A stretch of 64,000 nt of DNA from Bryoerythrophyllum caledonicum. Its lineage: Eukaryota; Streptophyta; Bryopsida; Pottiales; Pottiaceae. Where the stretch lies: positions 18,945,406 through 19,009,405 of the forward strand of contig OZ020514.1 of NCBI GenBank assembly GCA_963971425.1. Reading direction: 5' to 3'. Made by a program: the position numbers and the translations under genes. Shown here piece by piece: positions 32,091 to 43,149 of the stretch. Position 1 is the stretch's first letter, and every line of letters begins with the position of its first letter. The notes beneath the pieces are model-generated. The model saw only the letters and a list, made by a program, of their open reading frames with translations. It did no database searches and was not told where the DNA came from.

Positions 32091-32651
32091 TACACTAAAA
32101 TTTATGTTTAGTGTAGTGGTACGAATAGTGTACTTACCCTAGTACACTATTCGTAAAGAAGTTGACAATTGGTGTTAGCTACCAATGTCATTAATGTAAC
32201 CTTCACTCAAACCCCAATCAATCCCCTAATCATTCCAGCCCATTTCTCTTCAATTGCAACTTTCAAATGGTCATAGCTCATTTAAAACTTGTCCAAATTC
32301 GGGTTTATAATGAATGAGGTGTTTTTTAGCATCTACATTTTCTGTAGATGCCAAAAAACACCTCAAATGTCCAATTCGGGTTTATAATGAATGAGTTGTG
32401 GCCAATTGAAAGTTGCTGATAAGATACTCTAACAGTCCTCGACTGCTGGACCTTTTTTTTATACTTCTGCTCTTGATACACTAAATGTGTTCAAGCAAAA
32501 AAAATTATGTTGAAATCTTTACTAAAATTGACAAATAGTGTAGTAGTTGGCATTTAGTGTAGGGTTTTGTCACTACACTAAATACCTCATTTGCAATTGG
32601 TGTATGGATTTGCATTTAGTGTATACTACACTAAACATAAATTTTAGTGTA
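32091..32651. mobile_element. Foldback MITE with nested hairpins
   Basis: The terminal inverted repeats are about 28 bp: TACACTAAAATTTATGTTTA at 32,091 and its complement ending at 32,651. Internally there are a perfect 14-bp-arm hairpin (ACGAATAGTGTACT at 32,121 and its complement ending 32,154) and a larger one at about 32,312-32,363 (GAGGTGTTTTTTAGCATCTAC arms, one short gap). A further pair (caattgcaactttcaaa / ttgaaagttgc) encloses the centre. No target duplication was seen at the ends. Confidence 0.75.
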
Positions 32652-33246
32652 GTTCTCAAATCAGCTCAAAGGAGAGAAAACCAGCAACTATTCATCAGGG
32701 TCAACCCTGATCAATAGTTGCAATTCTCCAAAAGATGGTTACAACTACTTTTCCTTGAGTTTAGAGACCACCAAGTTCTTCAACTGCAAGATAAAGCCAT
32801 CAAGCTCTTCTGTAACTATTTAGAGTGAGGAAAGAGTAGCCAAAAGTGGAGGTAACTTCTTGTATCTTTGAGTTACTTTCAGAAATAAGCCCCTCAAAGC
32901 ACTGTCCTTTTTTTCTCCATAAAGCTGCTGATTCACAACTTATAAATACGCACCCGGCTGAGAAGCTTTGATTTGTCAATCGTGCAAAAAGTCTCTTCAT
33001 GCATTGGCTGTTGCAAATGATTTGCACTGTCGAACAGGAAAAAAGCAAGAAAGTTTAAAATCACTTCATTTACCATGAAAAACCAGAAGGCTTTCCACAT
33101 ACAAAACATTACTGAGTATTGACTGTCGACGATCTCTACAACATGAACCACAGATTAGCCATCGCAAGAGCTTCCAAAGTGTATAGCCGCATTCGGCGGG
33201 GAGTTGACAAGAACGCTCTCTTCTATCCAAAAAGAGACCTCGCCAT
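32652..33246. other. Spacer between MITE and element 2
   Basis: No gene or palindrome copy seen. The open stretches are short and without recognisable motifs. Confidence 0.4.
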
Positions 33247-33558
33247 CTAATAACCAAGAGTAGTACCTATAGTGCGATCTAACAATAATTGAGTCTTATG
33301 ATTAGGATTAAGCAACAATCCATCGGCTGGCAGCCGATGAAATAAGAATCTGTCATCATCTCCACAATTGACTGAGATGCCACCAGCCTCCAGAGTTGCA
33401 ATCGCAGCGCTCGCTGCCTCAGGCGGAATACGGTGAGAACTAGGACGGCCTTTCTTAGTGTGCGACGGATAGTGATGCGAGTAAAGAACAATTTTGCAGT
33501 TTTGTACCTCTAAAAGACAAGGTTCCCTTTGCCATCTCCTGGTCCAGCATTCCCTCAC
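33247..33558 (-). CDS. Uncharacterised minus-strand frame at the left edge of element 2
   Basis: 104 codons. The C-terminal half has a composition like the other element 2 frames and runs through an element palindrome in frame (FHRLPADG). No domain recognised. It may be the last exon of the transposase-like gene or a chance frame. Confidence 0.35.
   Translation of the reverse strand: MRECWTRRWQREPCLLEVQNCKIVLYSHHYPSHTKKGRPSSHRIPPEAASAAIATLEAGGISVNCGDDDRFLFHRLPADGLLLNPNHKTQLLLDRTIGTTLGY
33321..33339. repeat. Element 2 palindrome, copy 1
   Basis: CATCGGCTGGCAGCCGATG, perfect 9-bp arms around one G. Inner bases TG/CA replace the common GG/CC on both arms together. Confidence 0.85.
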
Positions 33559-33753
33559 GACAATCTTCTTTGATTCCTTCTTCCCTCACATAGGCATCCA
33601 CCATTCGACTTTGAAATTTCCGTAGCAATCTCCTGGTGTCAGATTAACACATTCAAGAACTCCACCCATCCACACGGGAAGGTAATGACCGTTGCTGGGA
33701 CGGCAGAGAACAAAATCACCGAGTAAAACATCTCGAAATGGATTGAACAACAG

Positions 33754-34622
33754 CTATGGACAATTGAATTCAGGGCCGCAGAAAGGATATGCGTCGGGGT
33801 CATCCTCAGGGATAATGTCCGGAATTCCAATGACGTCATCGGGCGACGTAGAGCCGCGAGCATGATCGCGAATCCAATTTGAAGTTGGCCAAAACCCTTC
33901 CTGGAGATACTCCCAGTTTGGTGGCAGGGGACCAGAAATAAGCTGATGGATAAGTTCCAAATACAAAATGTAGGGGGCCATATCCACTGCATAACGCTTG
34001 TCCCGGGACATGCCGGTCTTCCAGAACTCAATATATTTGGCAATTCCGTTCTTGATGAAGGATTGCTTCTTGCTGACTCCAATGGCCCAATCAACCTCCT
34101 TCTCTAGGTTTCTTTTGTTCTGGTTAATTCGGACGTCTCCCCAGAGGGGCTCAAATGGGATTGGCTTTGAATCTCCAACAGGGAGGCGTGGATTTCCGTG
34201 CTCATCCGCGGTCCACATCTTGACAAGCTTACCTGTAGCAGTCCAAGAAGAGTCAGTGGCACAAATAAAATGAGAACACGAACTCAAAGCAAAAATGTTT
34301 AGGTCCATCGGCGGGCCGCCAACGGAGATGGAAGACGACGAGGGTGGAGAAAGCCGAAGAGAGATGGGAATAGGAGTGTTTCCACCTTGACTGGCTTACG
34401 TGGAAGAAGCCAGGATGAATCAGTCGCACACTTCTTGTATCTCATGACCGGCCATCCAACATCATCTCCTTCCTCCTCCACGTAAAACTTGAACAGGTGC
34501 ATCTCTCCCAGTCCCACAATCTTGTTACTCCCGTCATGATGATATCCAGCAATATAACTCTTAAAATCCACAACCTCTTGGACAAGTTCCGGAATGAACG
34601 CGACAGTCTTCTTCGAGTCCAT
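33754..34622 (-). pseudogene. Transposase-like gene of element 2, C-terminal exons
   Basis: Two minus-strand open segments: 34,299-34,622 (VDFKSYIAGYHHDGSNKIVG region) and 33,754-34,308 (MWTADEHGNPRLPVGDSKPI region, ending in an Asp/Pro-rich tail). They are separated by an element palindrome and by a duplicated CATDSSW boundary. The position directly downstream of the IHDKMD motif suggests the end of the same protein. I recognise no further motif. Confidence 0.45.
34305..34325. repeat. Element 2 palindrome, copy 2
   Basis: CCATCGGCGGGCCGCCAACG core with one mismatch. It lies between two exon-like frames of the minus-strand gene. Confidence 0.85.
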
Positions 34623-34948
34623 GAAGGCTTTATGAGGTTAGCCAAACAGTAAGTATTCTTCCGTTTGATGAGTTTCAATAGGTAACTAAAATGTGCGTCA
34701 AGATCCTCATGAGTGTGGCCAACTATTAAGAATCCACAATGACCTCCTTGAAGATTTTTCTAGCTATAAGAAGCGAACAAAATGCCATGAGAAATCGATT
34801 CTTGTTATCCTTGGCGGTGTTATTAAGCAGGAGAAACAACTTCTGAGGAAGCGGGACTTGCGGTCTACCGGGAGGAGTATTTGGGAACGGATCTCCTTTA
34901 GATTCTGGAATCGATGACATACATCTGGACTTCCTATGAAGTAGAGCA

Positions 34949-36151
34949 TCAAAGAAAGGATTCAAGGGTGGACAGGTGAATAGCTCCTTGGACTCTCGCA
35001 CGGGGCGCCTCTCTAATGCTCTTAGAACACGGCAGAGGAAGAGATGGTGAAATTTGAGTCCCCCGGCCATAACGACGTCGAGTAATAAACGCAGACACGG
35101 CCGCCGTGTCCATGTGTGAGCATGCTGGTACATGAAATCGAAATTTGACCGAGCCCGGCCGTGGCCTTGGTAATCCTCTGCATTTTAGAAATGCCGTCTT
35201 GGAGGTATCCATCTTGTCATGAATTATGCAAAGGAACTCAGACGAGTATTGAATAGACTGAGCCGACCAGCCAGAATAAACATTTCTGCATGTCCTTTGG
35301 TAGTTTAGGTGCGTGTTTCTGTCATCCAAAAGTCCTTGCCACTCGTCTGATCCGCGAGGATATTTTGCGATAAACTCGACCACGAAGTCGCACTCCATGC
35401 ACCTAGAGAAGTTGTTGCCCACAGACTTTACTTCTACATTCCTGAAGAACCTCTTCTTCATGTTACTCACCGCAGATTGCGAAATCGGCTTGGCATTGCA
35501 TTCGACGTTCACCTATATAAAACATTTTTACGGATATCAATAATACAGAAAGACGATGGTGTCATGGGTATGCCTAGTAGGCAATGAGTGAGTTTCGTCG
35601 GCAGGCCGCCAACGGTGCTTGTTGAAGCGACAGAGAAGACAGACCATGCTAAATATAAAGATAGGCGAAAGTAATGACAATACTTACAAAGTTGGCCATG
35701 TCACGTAAGTGATTCCAATTCATGGCTGTGGGAAGGACCTTCAACGCGGCGACCCTCTTATTTCCGATGACGCGGAACTCATTTGGCATCTGGTCCGCAT
35801 TGTCGTTGATAATGCTGGATATGGTCCCACAGGCCTGAACGGTGTGAGGTCTGAGCCGCATAATGCGTGCGTTACCGTGGCTGCTATCAACGCGACCAAT
35901 CTTTGAATCACATTTGTAGTTGTAGTATGCGGACTTCGACACGCCTTGAATGTTATACCAAGCGGCTTCACAAACATTGACACCCATAAGGGTGATGTAT
36001 ATTTTTGGAAACCACGAATTTGGTGAAGCTGGTCCACAACAACATAGGCCATTTTGCGTCGTTGTTCAAAGCTTGACGCGTAGTACTTCCTTCGAATCTT
36101 GCGACTGTCTTCCCAACGAAATAATTGGCAACATCGTTTCCTACAACACAT
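34949..36151 (-). pseudogene. Transposase-like gene of element 2, core (DUF7869-type)
   Basis: Upstream piece 35,741-36,151, a frame change near 36,000, then 35,693-35,987 (VCEAAWYNIQGVSKSAYYNY, then SHGN), a GTAAGT donor at about 35,691, an intron with one palindrome, and a TATATAG acceptor before 35,512 (SQSAVSNMKKRF, C-x2-C at FSRCMECDF, FLCIIHDKMDTSKTA). The order (VCx-A-W/F...GIS, HGN, an S-x-F segment, then I-x-D-x-MD-x-x-KT) matches a widespread group of transposase-like proteins with an RNase H-like domain annotated as DUF7869. The family call is from motif order only. Frameshifts and stops make it a pseudogene. Confidence 0.55.
35596..35614. repeat. Element 2 palindrome, copy 3
   Basis: CGTCGGCAGGCCGCCAACG, inside the intron between the two best transposase-like exons. 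Confidence 0.85.
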
Positions 36152-36184
36152 TCACGTGCTAAGGAGGCGGCACTCATCTCGGCT

Positions 36185-37476
36185 CTAAAGGGGCCGGAAC
36201 TTGGAGACCGACACATTGTCCTTCGGCAAAAGCTTCCGACAAACGCCCATGTAAGGATCGTTAGGCACATCCTCAAGCCCGTCATCCTCGCATGCAACTT
36301 GACTATGCGTTGAGCAGAATGTAAGGCACTCAGAAAGAAGTGGACCACCTTCAAGGCGTGTGTGAGTTAATCGCCAGCGCATGGTTGTCATTTGAAGATC
36401 CTCGTCCTCTGAGACAAAGAGGACCCCAACATCACTGTCTGCTAGAATCTCTGAATTGCATGCCTCATGTGGCAAGCATTCTTGGATCATGGCATGCCCA
36501 ATAGAAGCAAAGTGTCATCTAGGAGCTGGCAGTACTTGTTCGGCCATTGTGGTTGGTCTGGGAACAAATTTGGATCACATAAACCGTCGAGGGTAGCGGA
36601 TAGATTCTCAAAAGAGAGATAATTATGTTGTCGGCGGCCCACCAATGAGATATCTTTGTCACTTCCAACGGCCATTTCAGTCTCCGATTCGGATCCCTCC
36701 ATATAACTACGGATCCCATGATTATTATTGTCCTCATATACCCTATCGGAACGGTTGTCGTCGTTTGATGCTTCAATGTCAGTATCAATCAATGAAGAAT
36801 CAATTCCCAGGGCATCATCGGAGCGGACATCAAGTGAAAAGGAACGAACCCGATAGCCACTCTATAGGACTAGGAAGCCTACAGAATCGCCGAGAGCGCC
36901 GATGGAGGGAATCTCGCAACGTGCGGGATAACTGACGTATTTGGGATTGACAGATTGAACTTTGACAAGCAGAAAGAAGCTGTGAGGAATGAGAAATCCC
37001 TCCCACGTATCCTTCAGTGAGCATTTGTCGATGACTCCAACTCCTGTACAACGTCTCTAATCGCCGCTGACATCAAGTAGGACCACCTCTATGCCGTTGC
37101 GAAGGTCCAGAAACTCTTAGATGGGCTTCAGGTCATGAACTAAGAGAGTAGGTTTCTCCGCAGACTCTTCTTGAAGTTCATCGATGTCAGCGTAAGGCCT
37201 AAGATCAGCGGCCTCCCAGTTGATCGACCGACCTTCACAGTCCCACAACATGGAAACGCCATCTACACGAAATGGAATTAGCATCTCCAATGCATCAGAC
37301 ACTTCAATAACCTTCACACATATAATCCATGGGTCCTTGAGAACGACCCTCTCGACAATCACCCTACCAGCAAAGTAGAGGCCAGAATGAGTGAGAGCAA
37401 CAGTAACACCTCTACGGGGCTTCCATTGTCCACACTTCCCGTTCCTTATGAACGACAGCATGGGTTCAGGATCCAT
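36185..37476 (-). pseudogene. Transposase-like gene of element 2, N-terminal acidic part
   Basis: Frame 37,476-36,487 is continuous apart from TAA 37,119, TAG 37,059 and TAG 36,864. It encodes an unrecognised N-terminal domain (SFIRNGKCGQWKPRRGV, RVDGVSMLWDCEGR) and then an Asp/Glu/Asn-rich linker. After TGA 36,489 another frame (36,490-36,185) continues with LFVSEDEDLQMTTMRWRL and ends at TAG 36,187. Stops are single and the sequence between them still looks coding. Confidence 0.5.
36629..36646. repeat. Element 2 palindrome, copy 4 (in coding frame)
   Basis: TGTCGGCGGCCCACCAAT. Translated on the minus strand as part of SLVGRRQ. Confidence 0.75.
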
Positions 37477-37540
37477 GCTAACGTCAGTGATATAAAATCA
37501 CTAAAGACAATGGATAAGGAAATGGCAACAACAATGATTT

Positions 37541-37559
37541 CGTCGGCCGCCCGCCGACG
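37541..37559. repeat. Element 2 palindrome, copy 5
   Basis: CGTCGGCCGCCCGCCGACG, seven perfect outer pairs. Confidence 0.88.
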
Positions 37560-37660
37560 AGGGTGGCTCCGAAGTCTCAAAGCCGATGAACCTGATCAAC
37601 AACCACACGAATCCCTTAATTAACTTTAGAGTTGCTGGAAAATGGGTCTTGTAAACCATG

Positions 37661-37681
37661 CCGTCGGTTGCCTGCCGACGG
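37661..37681. repeat. Element 2 palindrome, copy 6
   Basis: CCGTCGG and CCGACGG arms around TTGCCTG; the inner part is diverged. Confidence 0.8.
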
Positions 37682-38802
37682 CTGAATGTTACACATAAAG
37701 TCTACCATGTGAAGGATGTGACAGGCATCCGCCGAGTGGATATTATTATCCGCCAACGAACTTTGGAACAAAAAAACAAAATTGGTGGGAACCTAGTCAA
37801 TAGTACTTGATTTCTAATGAGTATTCTAATATAGTTAATTGCCGGGTACATGACAATGAATAACCAAGCATATTCAGGTGAAAGAGTGAGATAAAAAAAG
37901 GACCCATGCTGGACCAATGATAACGGACTTGTGCATGATCAGATATATGGACTCTAAATTAGCCTCTTAGAGAATCAGTACCAGTTGCGAGCGTGAGAAG
38001 GCAGAGCATTGAATAGGGGACGAGCGAGTCGAGAAATGACGCCTGAGTTCTAGGGGTTTAGTTCATACATACACCATCATGCAAACTTTTTCGCATGCGA
38101 ACTTTTTTGCACGCAAACTTCAATTTTGAGATTAGCCGCCAAAATCGATCAACGACACCCGCTCAAGGGTTGTCGAGAGCACGCCAAATTCTGCAGATTC
38201 AAAATGGAACGAGGTGACAAGATGAAATCAAATCATTCGAAGTGACATCGTAGGTGTAGGACCCTATATCCTAGGCCAAATGATGGCCGAGGCGACATTA
38301 ATGATGTCACATCAATTCGAGGTATTATGGCCCCAAAACCCTAATTTCTAAATTTTTATCCGAGATGACACTTCAGGATGGCATGTCACTTGGGAATTGA
38401 TACCTGGATCAGGCTTAGCACCCGAGCATGAAGTCTCGGCCGTCCGAAATTCTTCTTACTAAGATCGAACGGCTGCGATGGTCCATCGGATCCGAGTACA
38501 AAATCCTATCGTCTTCCTATTTTTGGTCATTTCTCATCCTGCTCTTCTTGATTTTGCGTACTCGCTTAGTTAAGCGCACTTACGGCTTTAAGCTTAGTGT
38601 TTGGGTTTATCCGCCGATCGCCAGCAGCCGACGGACGTCGGAGGCTAGCAGAGGCGCTTCAGCGCAACTCATCAGCCAAAGAGTAATTTCCACCCGCCGA
38701 CAAAATGGTGACAACGCAGAGGTATGTACATCATCACCGTTGAGGGCCAGCCAACGGATTTCGAGTTCCGTATTAGAGATGCCCTTTTAGTTCATGGTGT
38801 TT

Positions 38803-38821
38803 CATCGGCGGCCCGCCAATG
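38803..38821. repeat. Element 2 palindrome, copy 7
   Basis: CATCGGCGGCCCGCCAATG, one mismatched pair. Confidence 0.85.
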
Positions 38822-38958
38822 GATGTTGTGTTCAGTGTAGTTAAATTCACTGATGTAATTGAATTTTCGTTCAGATATGATCACAAGTGGATGTAGTAAG
38901 AATGAATATGTCATAGGGTCTTCAAAATGTTATTTTGTGATTCACAATTGACTGTGTC

Positions 38959-38977
38959 CGTCGGCGGCCCACTGACG
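38959..38977. repeat. Element 2 palindrome, copy 8
   Basis: CGTCGGCGGCCCACTGACG, outer arms intact. Confidence 0.8.
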
Positions 38978-39116
38978 AATGTTGATTTCAGTCTAGTATA
39001 AGCCTATCTTGTTTTAGGTCTATCGCACAGAGGTGACAAGCAGAGTCTGTAGTGCGGTTTCCCAAGTCATAGTGTCTTCAAACATCCTTCTATATGGTGT
39101 ACACTTGTCATTGTGG

Positions 39117-39137
39117 TCGTTGGCGGCCCGCCGATGA
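39117..39137. repeat. Element 2 palindrome, copy 9
   Basis: TCGTTGGCGGCCCGCCGATG core, 40 bp before the splice acceptor of the first plus-strand exon. Confidence 0.85.
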
Positions 39138-39178
39138 AGTCTTTGGCAGGTGGTCTGATCTTTCTTAATGTTGCGCAG

Positions 39179-40510
39179 GACTGTAATTCCAGATAAGTCG
39201 AAGTGGCTCGTCAACAGTGTTGTGGACCTTGAAGTGGACGTGGGCTGGCCGGATGACATCAAGCCACGAGTCACATGTGAGGTTCACCCACAGTTAACGT
39301 TGTGGGGCATCACATGGAGAAAGGAGGTGATTGCCGAGTTGGGTATCAACGGGAACTACAACTCAAAAACATTCGTAGGTGGGAGCCTTGTGTCCGTGCT
39401 TGACATGAAGGAGGACTCGGAGGACTCGTCGAAAGTGCGACTCCTAATTCAGGTGAAGGTCAAAATGGCTGACGAAAACCCGGACATCATCGCACTTCGA
39501 ATTCCTTGGATGACCTGCACTCAAGAGCTATGCATCACTACTTAGGAATGCGGGATGCAGTTCCTCGGCATGACTCCGAAAGACAGGACGGATTTGCTTA
39601 CCTAGTTTGGAGAAGCGAAGGACCTCAAGGACGCGAAGAACTCCAGGGTTGGGATCTTGACGGCCTCAAAGTCGAAGACGGTGAGGAAGCCCAGGAACTC
39701 TAGGAAAGCGGCAAGTGACGCTCTGATTGAAGTTGCTGGAACTCCGACACCGGAGAATCGAGTTTGCACGTGGTCAAGAAGAGGGCATCAAAGAAGGAGC
39801 CGAAGGTGAAGTCCGTCGTTGATGCGCTTTCATTTGCCAACCACCTGTCAGTCAAGACGAGTGGTTAGGAGCTGGACATCATGTACAAGGCATTAGAGGA
39901 TGGTCTTAGCACTTGTTATCCATTCGGGCAGAACACGCTCATAGTGAAGATTTCCTCCGCAAAAATTCATGTTGCTCCCGACTCGATGAAGTACAGATCC
40001 ATCATCGCAAAGCACACAGAACAACTCGTTCTATTCTACAGAGAATTGGGACCATGGCGGGCAAAGCCGCCTCTGTACTGTATTCCTCTGCGGGGTCCTC
40101 TGAGAACAAAAGAGAATGGGAGGGAGCTGCACGGGATTGAGCTTGTGCTGCCATGGATTCCAGCGTCCATGGACGCGGAGGGTGTGCTTGACGGAGTACA
40201 CTACAAGTGGTGGAATTCTCCAACATGCCACTGGTACATCATTGGTGGCCAACACACGTACTTGGCATGCAAAGCACTTGGCGAGTTGGAGCCCGTGGAT
40301 TCGGATAAGGCGAATTACTTCCTCGATCACGATATTATCCCATTGTGGTCGAGGGATCCGGAAAACCTCGTGAAGATCTCCAACCTCTTGAACATCAAAA
40401 TCAAGGACAAGAAAGTGGAAGAGACCTTTGTGTTGCAGCTCCGGAAGATGAGGGATAAGTGGATCGAGTATGGTCGGCTCGACAGCAGGACCAACTATAA
40501 GAAATGGAAG
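39179..40510 (+). pseudogene. Element 2 plus-strand gene, N-terminal domain and ParB/GQH-like domain
   Basis: It begins after a gttgcgcag acceptor at 39,178. An N-terminal domain (about 39,179-39,540) ends at TAG 39,543. The frame goes on through TAG 39,603 into a basic linker, shifts near 39,765, passes TAG 39,866 and enters a clean 210-codon stretch. That stretch has IIGGQHTYLACKALGEL and LWSRDPENLVKISNLLN, the same order and spacing as INGQH...WSRDP in element 1. It ends in phase 0 at TGGAAG before a GTAATG donor (40,511). The ParB-like reading is the same inference as for element 1, and the homology between the two is clear by eye. Confidence 0.6.
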
Positions 40511-40660
40511 GTAATGTGTCACTTCACTCAGCAATTTTGCTCTCGATTATTGACAATCTCATGAGCATGGTGGAATTAAATCATTGATTATGTTTCGTCG
40601 GCGGGCAGCCGACAACATTGTGATTGAGCTCATGTAAATGTCATCTATATCATTGTGTAG
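40511..40660 (+). other. Intron in element 2 plus-strand gene
   Basis: GTAATG donor, tgtgtag acceptor, both exons phase 0. It carries one palindrome. Equivalent in position to intron 1 of element 1. Confidence 0.75.
40596..40614. repeat. Element 2 palindrome, copy 10
   Basis: CGTCGGCGGGCAGCCGACA, centre region changed, inside the intron. Confidence 0.88.
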
Positions 40661-41968
40661 GAGTTCTGCAAGGAATACCTTGCAACACTGTAGGGGAAGG
40701 ACTCCAAGACGAATACGTTGAAGCTGCCGCTTGTCTTTGCACCAGACAATATTTACAACAAGTGGCAAGAAGTCTTCGACGCATGGGATCGATCCCATGC
40801 ATGTTTTTGCAACCTGATTGGTGAGGATGGAAAGAAGCCCCAAAACATCCTCAAAACTCCTCAACATGACCTCACCCTCCACGACCTTTAACACATTCTC
40901 GCCCTCTGGGACAAGGAATCCATGAAGTTTGCTCATGAAATCCTCACGAAGAAGGTATACTTGAAGGTAACCGAGGGGCGCGACAAGGATGCAGAAGGAG
41001 TTTCGCTCAAATCTTGGTGTCAGGATAAGAAGATGGAATACATCATGAAGAACGAGCTCATGCTGATGTATCAAAAGTATCCATTGAAGAAGGCTGGCGA
41101 TAACACCTACTCACCTCGGTCGGTTGAAGAGTACATGCAGTTGGCGGACGAGAAGGGCATCAGCAATGAAACCATTATGAACATCAGACGCAAGATGGAG
41201 CTTAGTGATCCGGGGAAGGCCTACCTCAAAGGGAGGTACAGCGGAATTACACCAAGTACCACCCTAGCTTCAGTGGAGTTCTATGCGGCGTTACAGAAGT
41301 ATGCCTTCAATTGCAACGATGTTGTTGATGAGTATAGTGTCCATCACGAAGTCCGGGTTGCGCAGGAGCTTGAGGACGTCGTGAGCCTGATCGACGAACC
41401 CGGACTCTTCAATCTTGAAAAGGCGGTGCCCGAGATGTTCATCGTGTTCGACTTCGATAAGTGCGGGATTCCGATCTACTACAACAAAGACGCGCTCAAG
41501 GCTGTTGCAAAGAGGGTGTTGCGGGGTGAGGGGGATGGCAGGGAACTCTACGCCCCTTCAATCTTCATCACAGACAACGAGTCCAATTTTATGATTGAGA
41601 CTGAATGTCATTTGAAGAAGCTGGATTGCGTAGTCCACACCATCCGCTACCTTCCAGACTCCAGTGGTAGATTCACTCCCTCTGCCATGGACGAGAGACC
41701 CATCGTGCATGTCAACATCGTCTTCAACCACCTTGGAGCTCCATGGGACCGCCTGCACTAGTTCCAAAAGGTAACTGGATTGACGAAGCCTCTCAGTCCA
41801 CTCTATGACGACGCTGCCTTGCCCTCGGCTAAGAGTTGGGTTGGAGATGAATGCCATCCAAGCTTAGGGTTGCTCTCATCAATTTTGCAACCCACATTCG
41901 TGAAGGGCAACTCAAGTCTGACCGTCTTCAACACTTGGGATGGAGGCAACATGACTGCATTGGCCTTG
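40661..41968 (+). pseudogene. Element 2 plus-strand gene, methyltransferase-like exon
   Basis: 436 codons, phase 0 at both ends, no frameshift, with in-frame TAG 40,691, TAA 40,889 and TAG 41,759. The N-terminal 230 residues are unrecognised. The middle has MFIVFDFDKCGIPIYY. The C-terminus reads DECHPSLGLLSSIL followed by FNTWDGGNMTALAL, which resembles the last helix and glycine-rich S-adenosylmethionine loop of N6/N4 DNA methyltransferases. It is the counterpart of exon 2 in element 1, after the same intron. Confidence 0.5.
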
Positions 41969-42073
41969 GTAAGTCACCTCTCCTTCCTCCATTCATTCCT
42001 TCTTTCCATCACCATCTTGTGTCTGTCGGCGGCCCGCCGATGAGACAATATTCATACTGATCATTGACCAAGA
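41969..42073 (+). other. Second intron of element 2 plus-strand gene
   Basis: GTAAGT donor after GCCTTG at 41,969. The acceptor is uncertain (near 42,072). One palindrome is inside. Confidence 0.55.
42025..42042. repeat. Element 2 palindrome, copy 11
   Basis: GTCGGCGGCCCGCCGATG, close to consensus, in the second intron. Confidence 0.88.
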
Positions 42074-43149
42074 CTATTTGCCCAACAACGACACAAAGCG
42101 ACGGTGATCAAATTTGTTTGTGAGGAGGCGGAGGTTGCTGTCGCGATGGAGCGAGTGCAAGCCATGTCCTTCCTACCGGGGAGAGCTCAACTGCTTGTGC
42201 TAACACTTCCAGCTGAGCCCGCTATGGAACCCAGTGAAGTGGTAAACTTGACTAAAATCGACCAGGACTCAGAGCATGGGACCGAGATTGGCGATGATGC
42301 GATGGACGACAGCCTTTTCCCCGACAACGTCCAGAACGATGGACTACTCACAACATCCGACTTAGGTGTTCGTCACGATGAAGCACACTTGATAAGGCCT
42401 CAGAAGGGAGGAAAGGCACCAGCTATGGTGCGACCAGAGGTGAAGCCGTGGCGCGATGACCGTCCCCCTACACCAAGCGGGATGATCGTCCCCCTGTACG
42501 CACAGCCTGCGGATGAAACCGTCGTGCGCTCACAAGGTGCCTTCGTCCCCCCCCGAGCTGTGACCTCCATCGACCCTGGAGTCGGCAGCTCGCCGACGCC
42601 GCCTGCACCAAGCCCAGCTGTATCTGGTGGGCCTGCACCACGTGAGAATCCTTCGAGTTCTTCACAGCCAAGCGCATCCGCTACTCCATAATCCGGCAAA
42701 GTTCTATATCATGCACTGGTGACAGAAGTGGTGAGCAAGAAGAAGAAACCGAATGTGAGGATTATTCCTCCAAACCGGACTACTTACGTTGCGGCTTCCA
42801 AAATCAGTGGAGGCCAGACTCCCTAGAGTTCCGCCCCCAAGGAGACAGCGCAAAAGAAGCAACGGAGTCATTTACAAAAGAGCAAGGCACCATCGGAAGA
42901 AGGTGGCGTTTCATCGGGAGTGCCGTCACCGAAGAGCACTTCGAAGAATAGCAAGGAGGGGCGGTCTCCGAAGCAGTCGCCTCTGCCTCCGAAAAAGGGA
43001 TTGAGGAAGTCAAAGAGGGGGGATAGCGATGGTTCCACCCCAAGAGAACTCTCAAAGTCCCCTCACTCTGCTGATCATCCCAGCACGGGGCTTTCACCTA
43101 CTGCTCCTCCTGTGAGGCAAAATATAGGCAATAGATTCGGAGGTTAGTC
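42074..43149 (+). pseudogene. Element 2 plus-strand gene, basic Ser/Pro/Lys linker exon
   Basis: One frame over about 358 codons with TAA 42,689 and TAG 42,824 as the only breaks before the terminal TAG at 43,145. It starts with an alpha-helical piece (KFVCEEAEVAVAMERVQAM) that may finish the methyltransferase fold. It then becomes Pro/Ser/Lys-rich with KKKKPN and KSTSKNSKEGRSPKQ, probable nuclear-localisation-type basic clusters. It corresponds in place and composition to the linker exon of element 1, though without the SIM-like motif. Confidence 0.45.
42581..42597. repeat. Element 2 palindrome, copy 12 (in coding frame)
   Basis: GTCGGCAGCTCGCCGAC, translated within the linker. Confidence 0.8.

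Larger units (their letters stand above)
37477..39178. promoter_or_regulatory. Divergent intergenic region of element 2
   Basis: It separates the minus-strand transposase-like gene from the plus-strand gene and probably holds both promoters and leader introns. Five palindrome copies occur here (37,541, 37,661, 38,803, 38,959, 39,117), the densest run in the element. A 12-bp palindrome TTCGCATGCGAA lies at 38,090. No coding frame is convincing, including an open plus stretch at 38,428-38,790. Confidence 0.45.

Noticed and set aside
32091-32651. tRNA- or snoRNA-like gene from the hairpins
   Set aside because: Arm lengths, AT-richness and terminal inverted repeats fit a MITE, and no box or clover-leaf pattern is visible.
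38428-38790. A membrane-protein-like ORF between the divergent genes of element 2
   Set aside because: It has a hydrophobic run by chance, crosses a decayed palindrome-like segment and has no counterpart in element 1.
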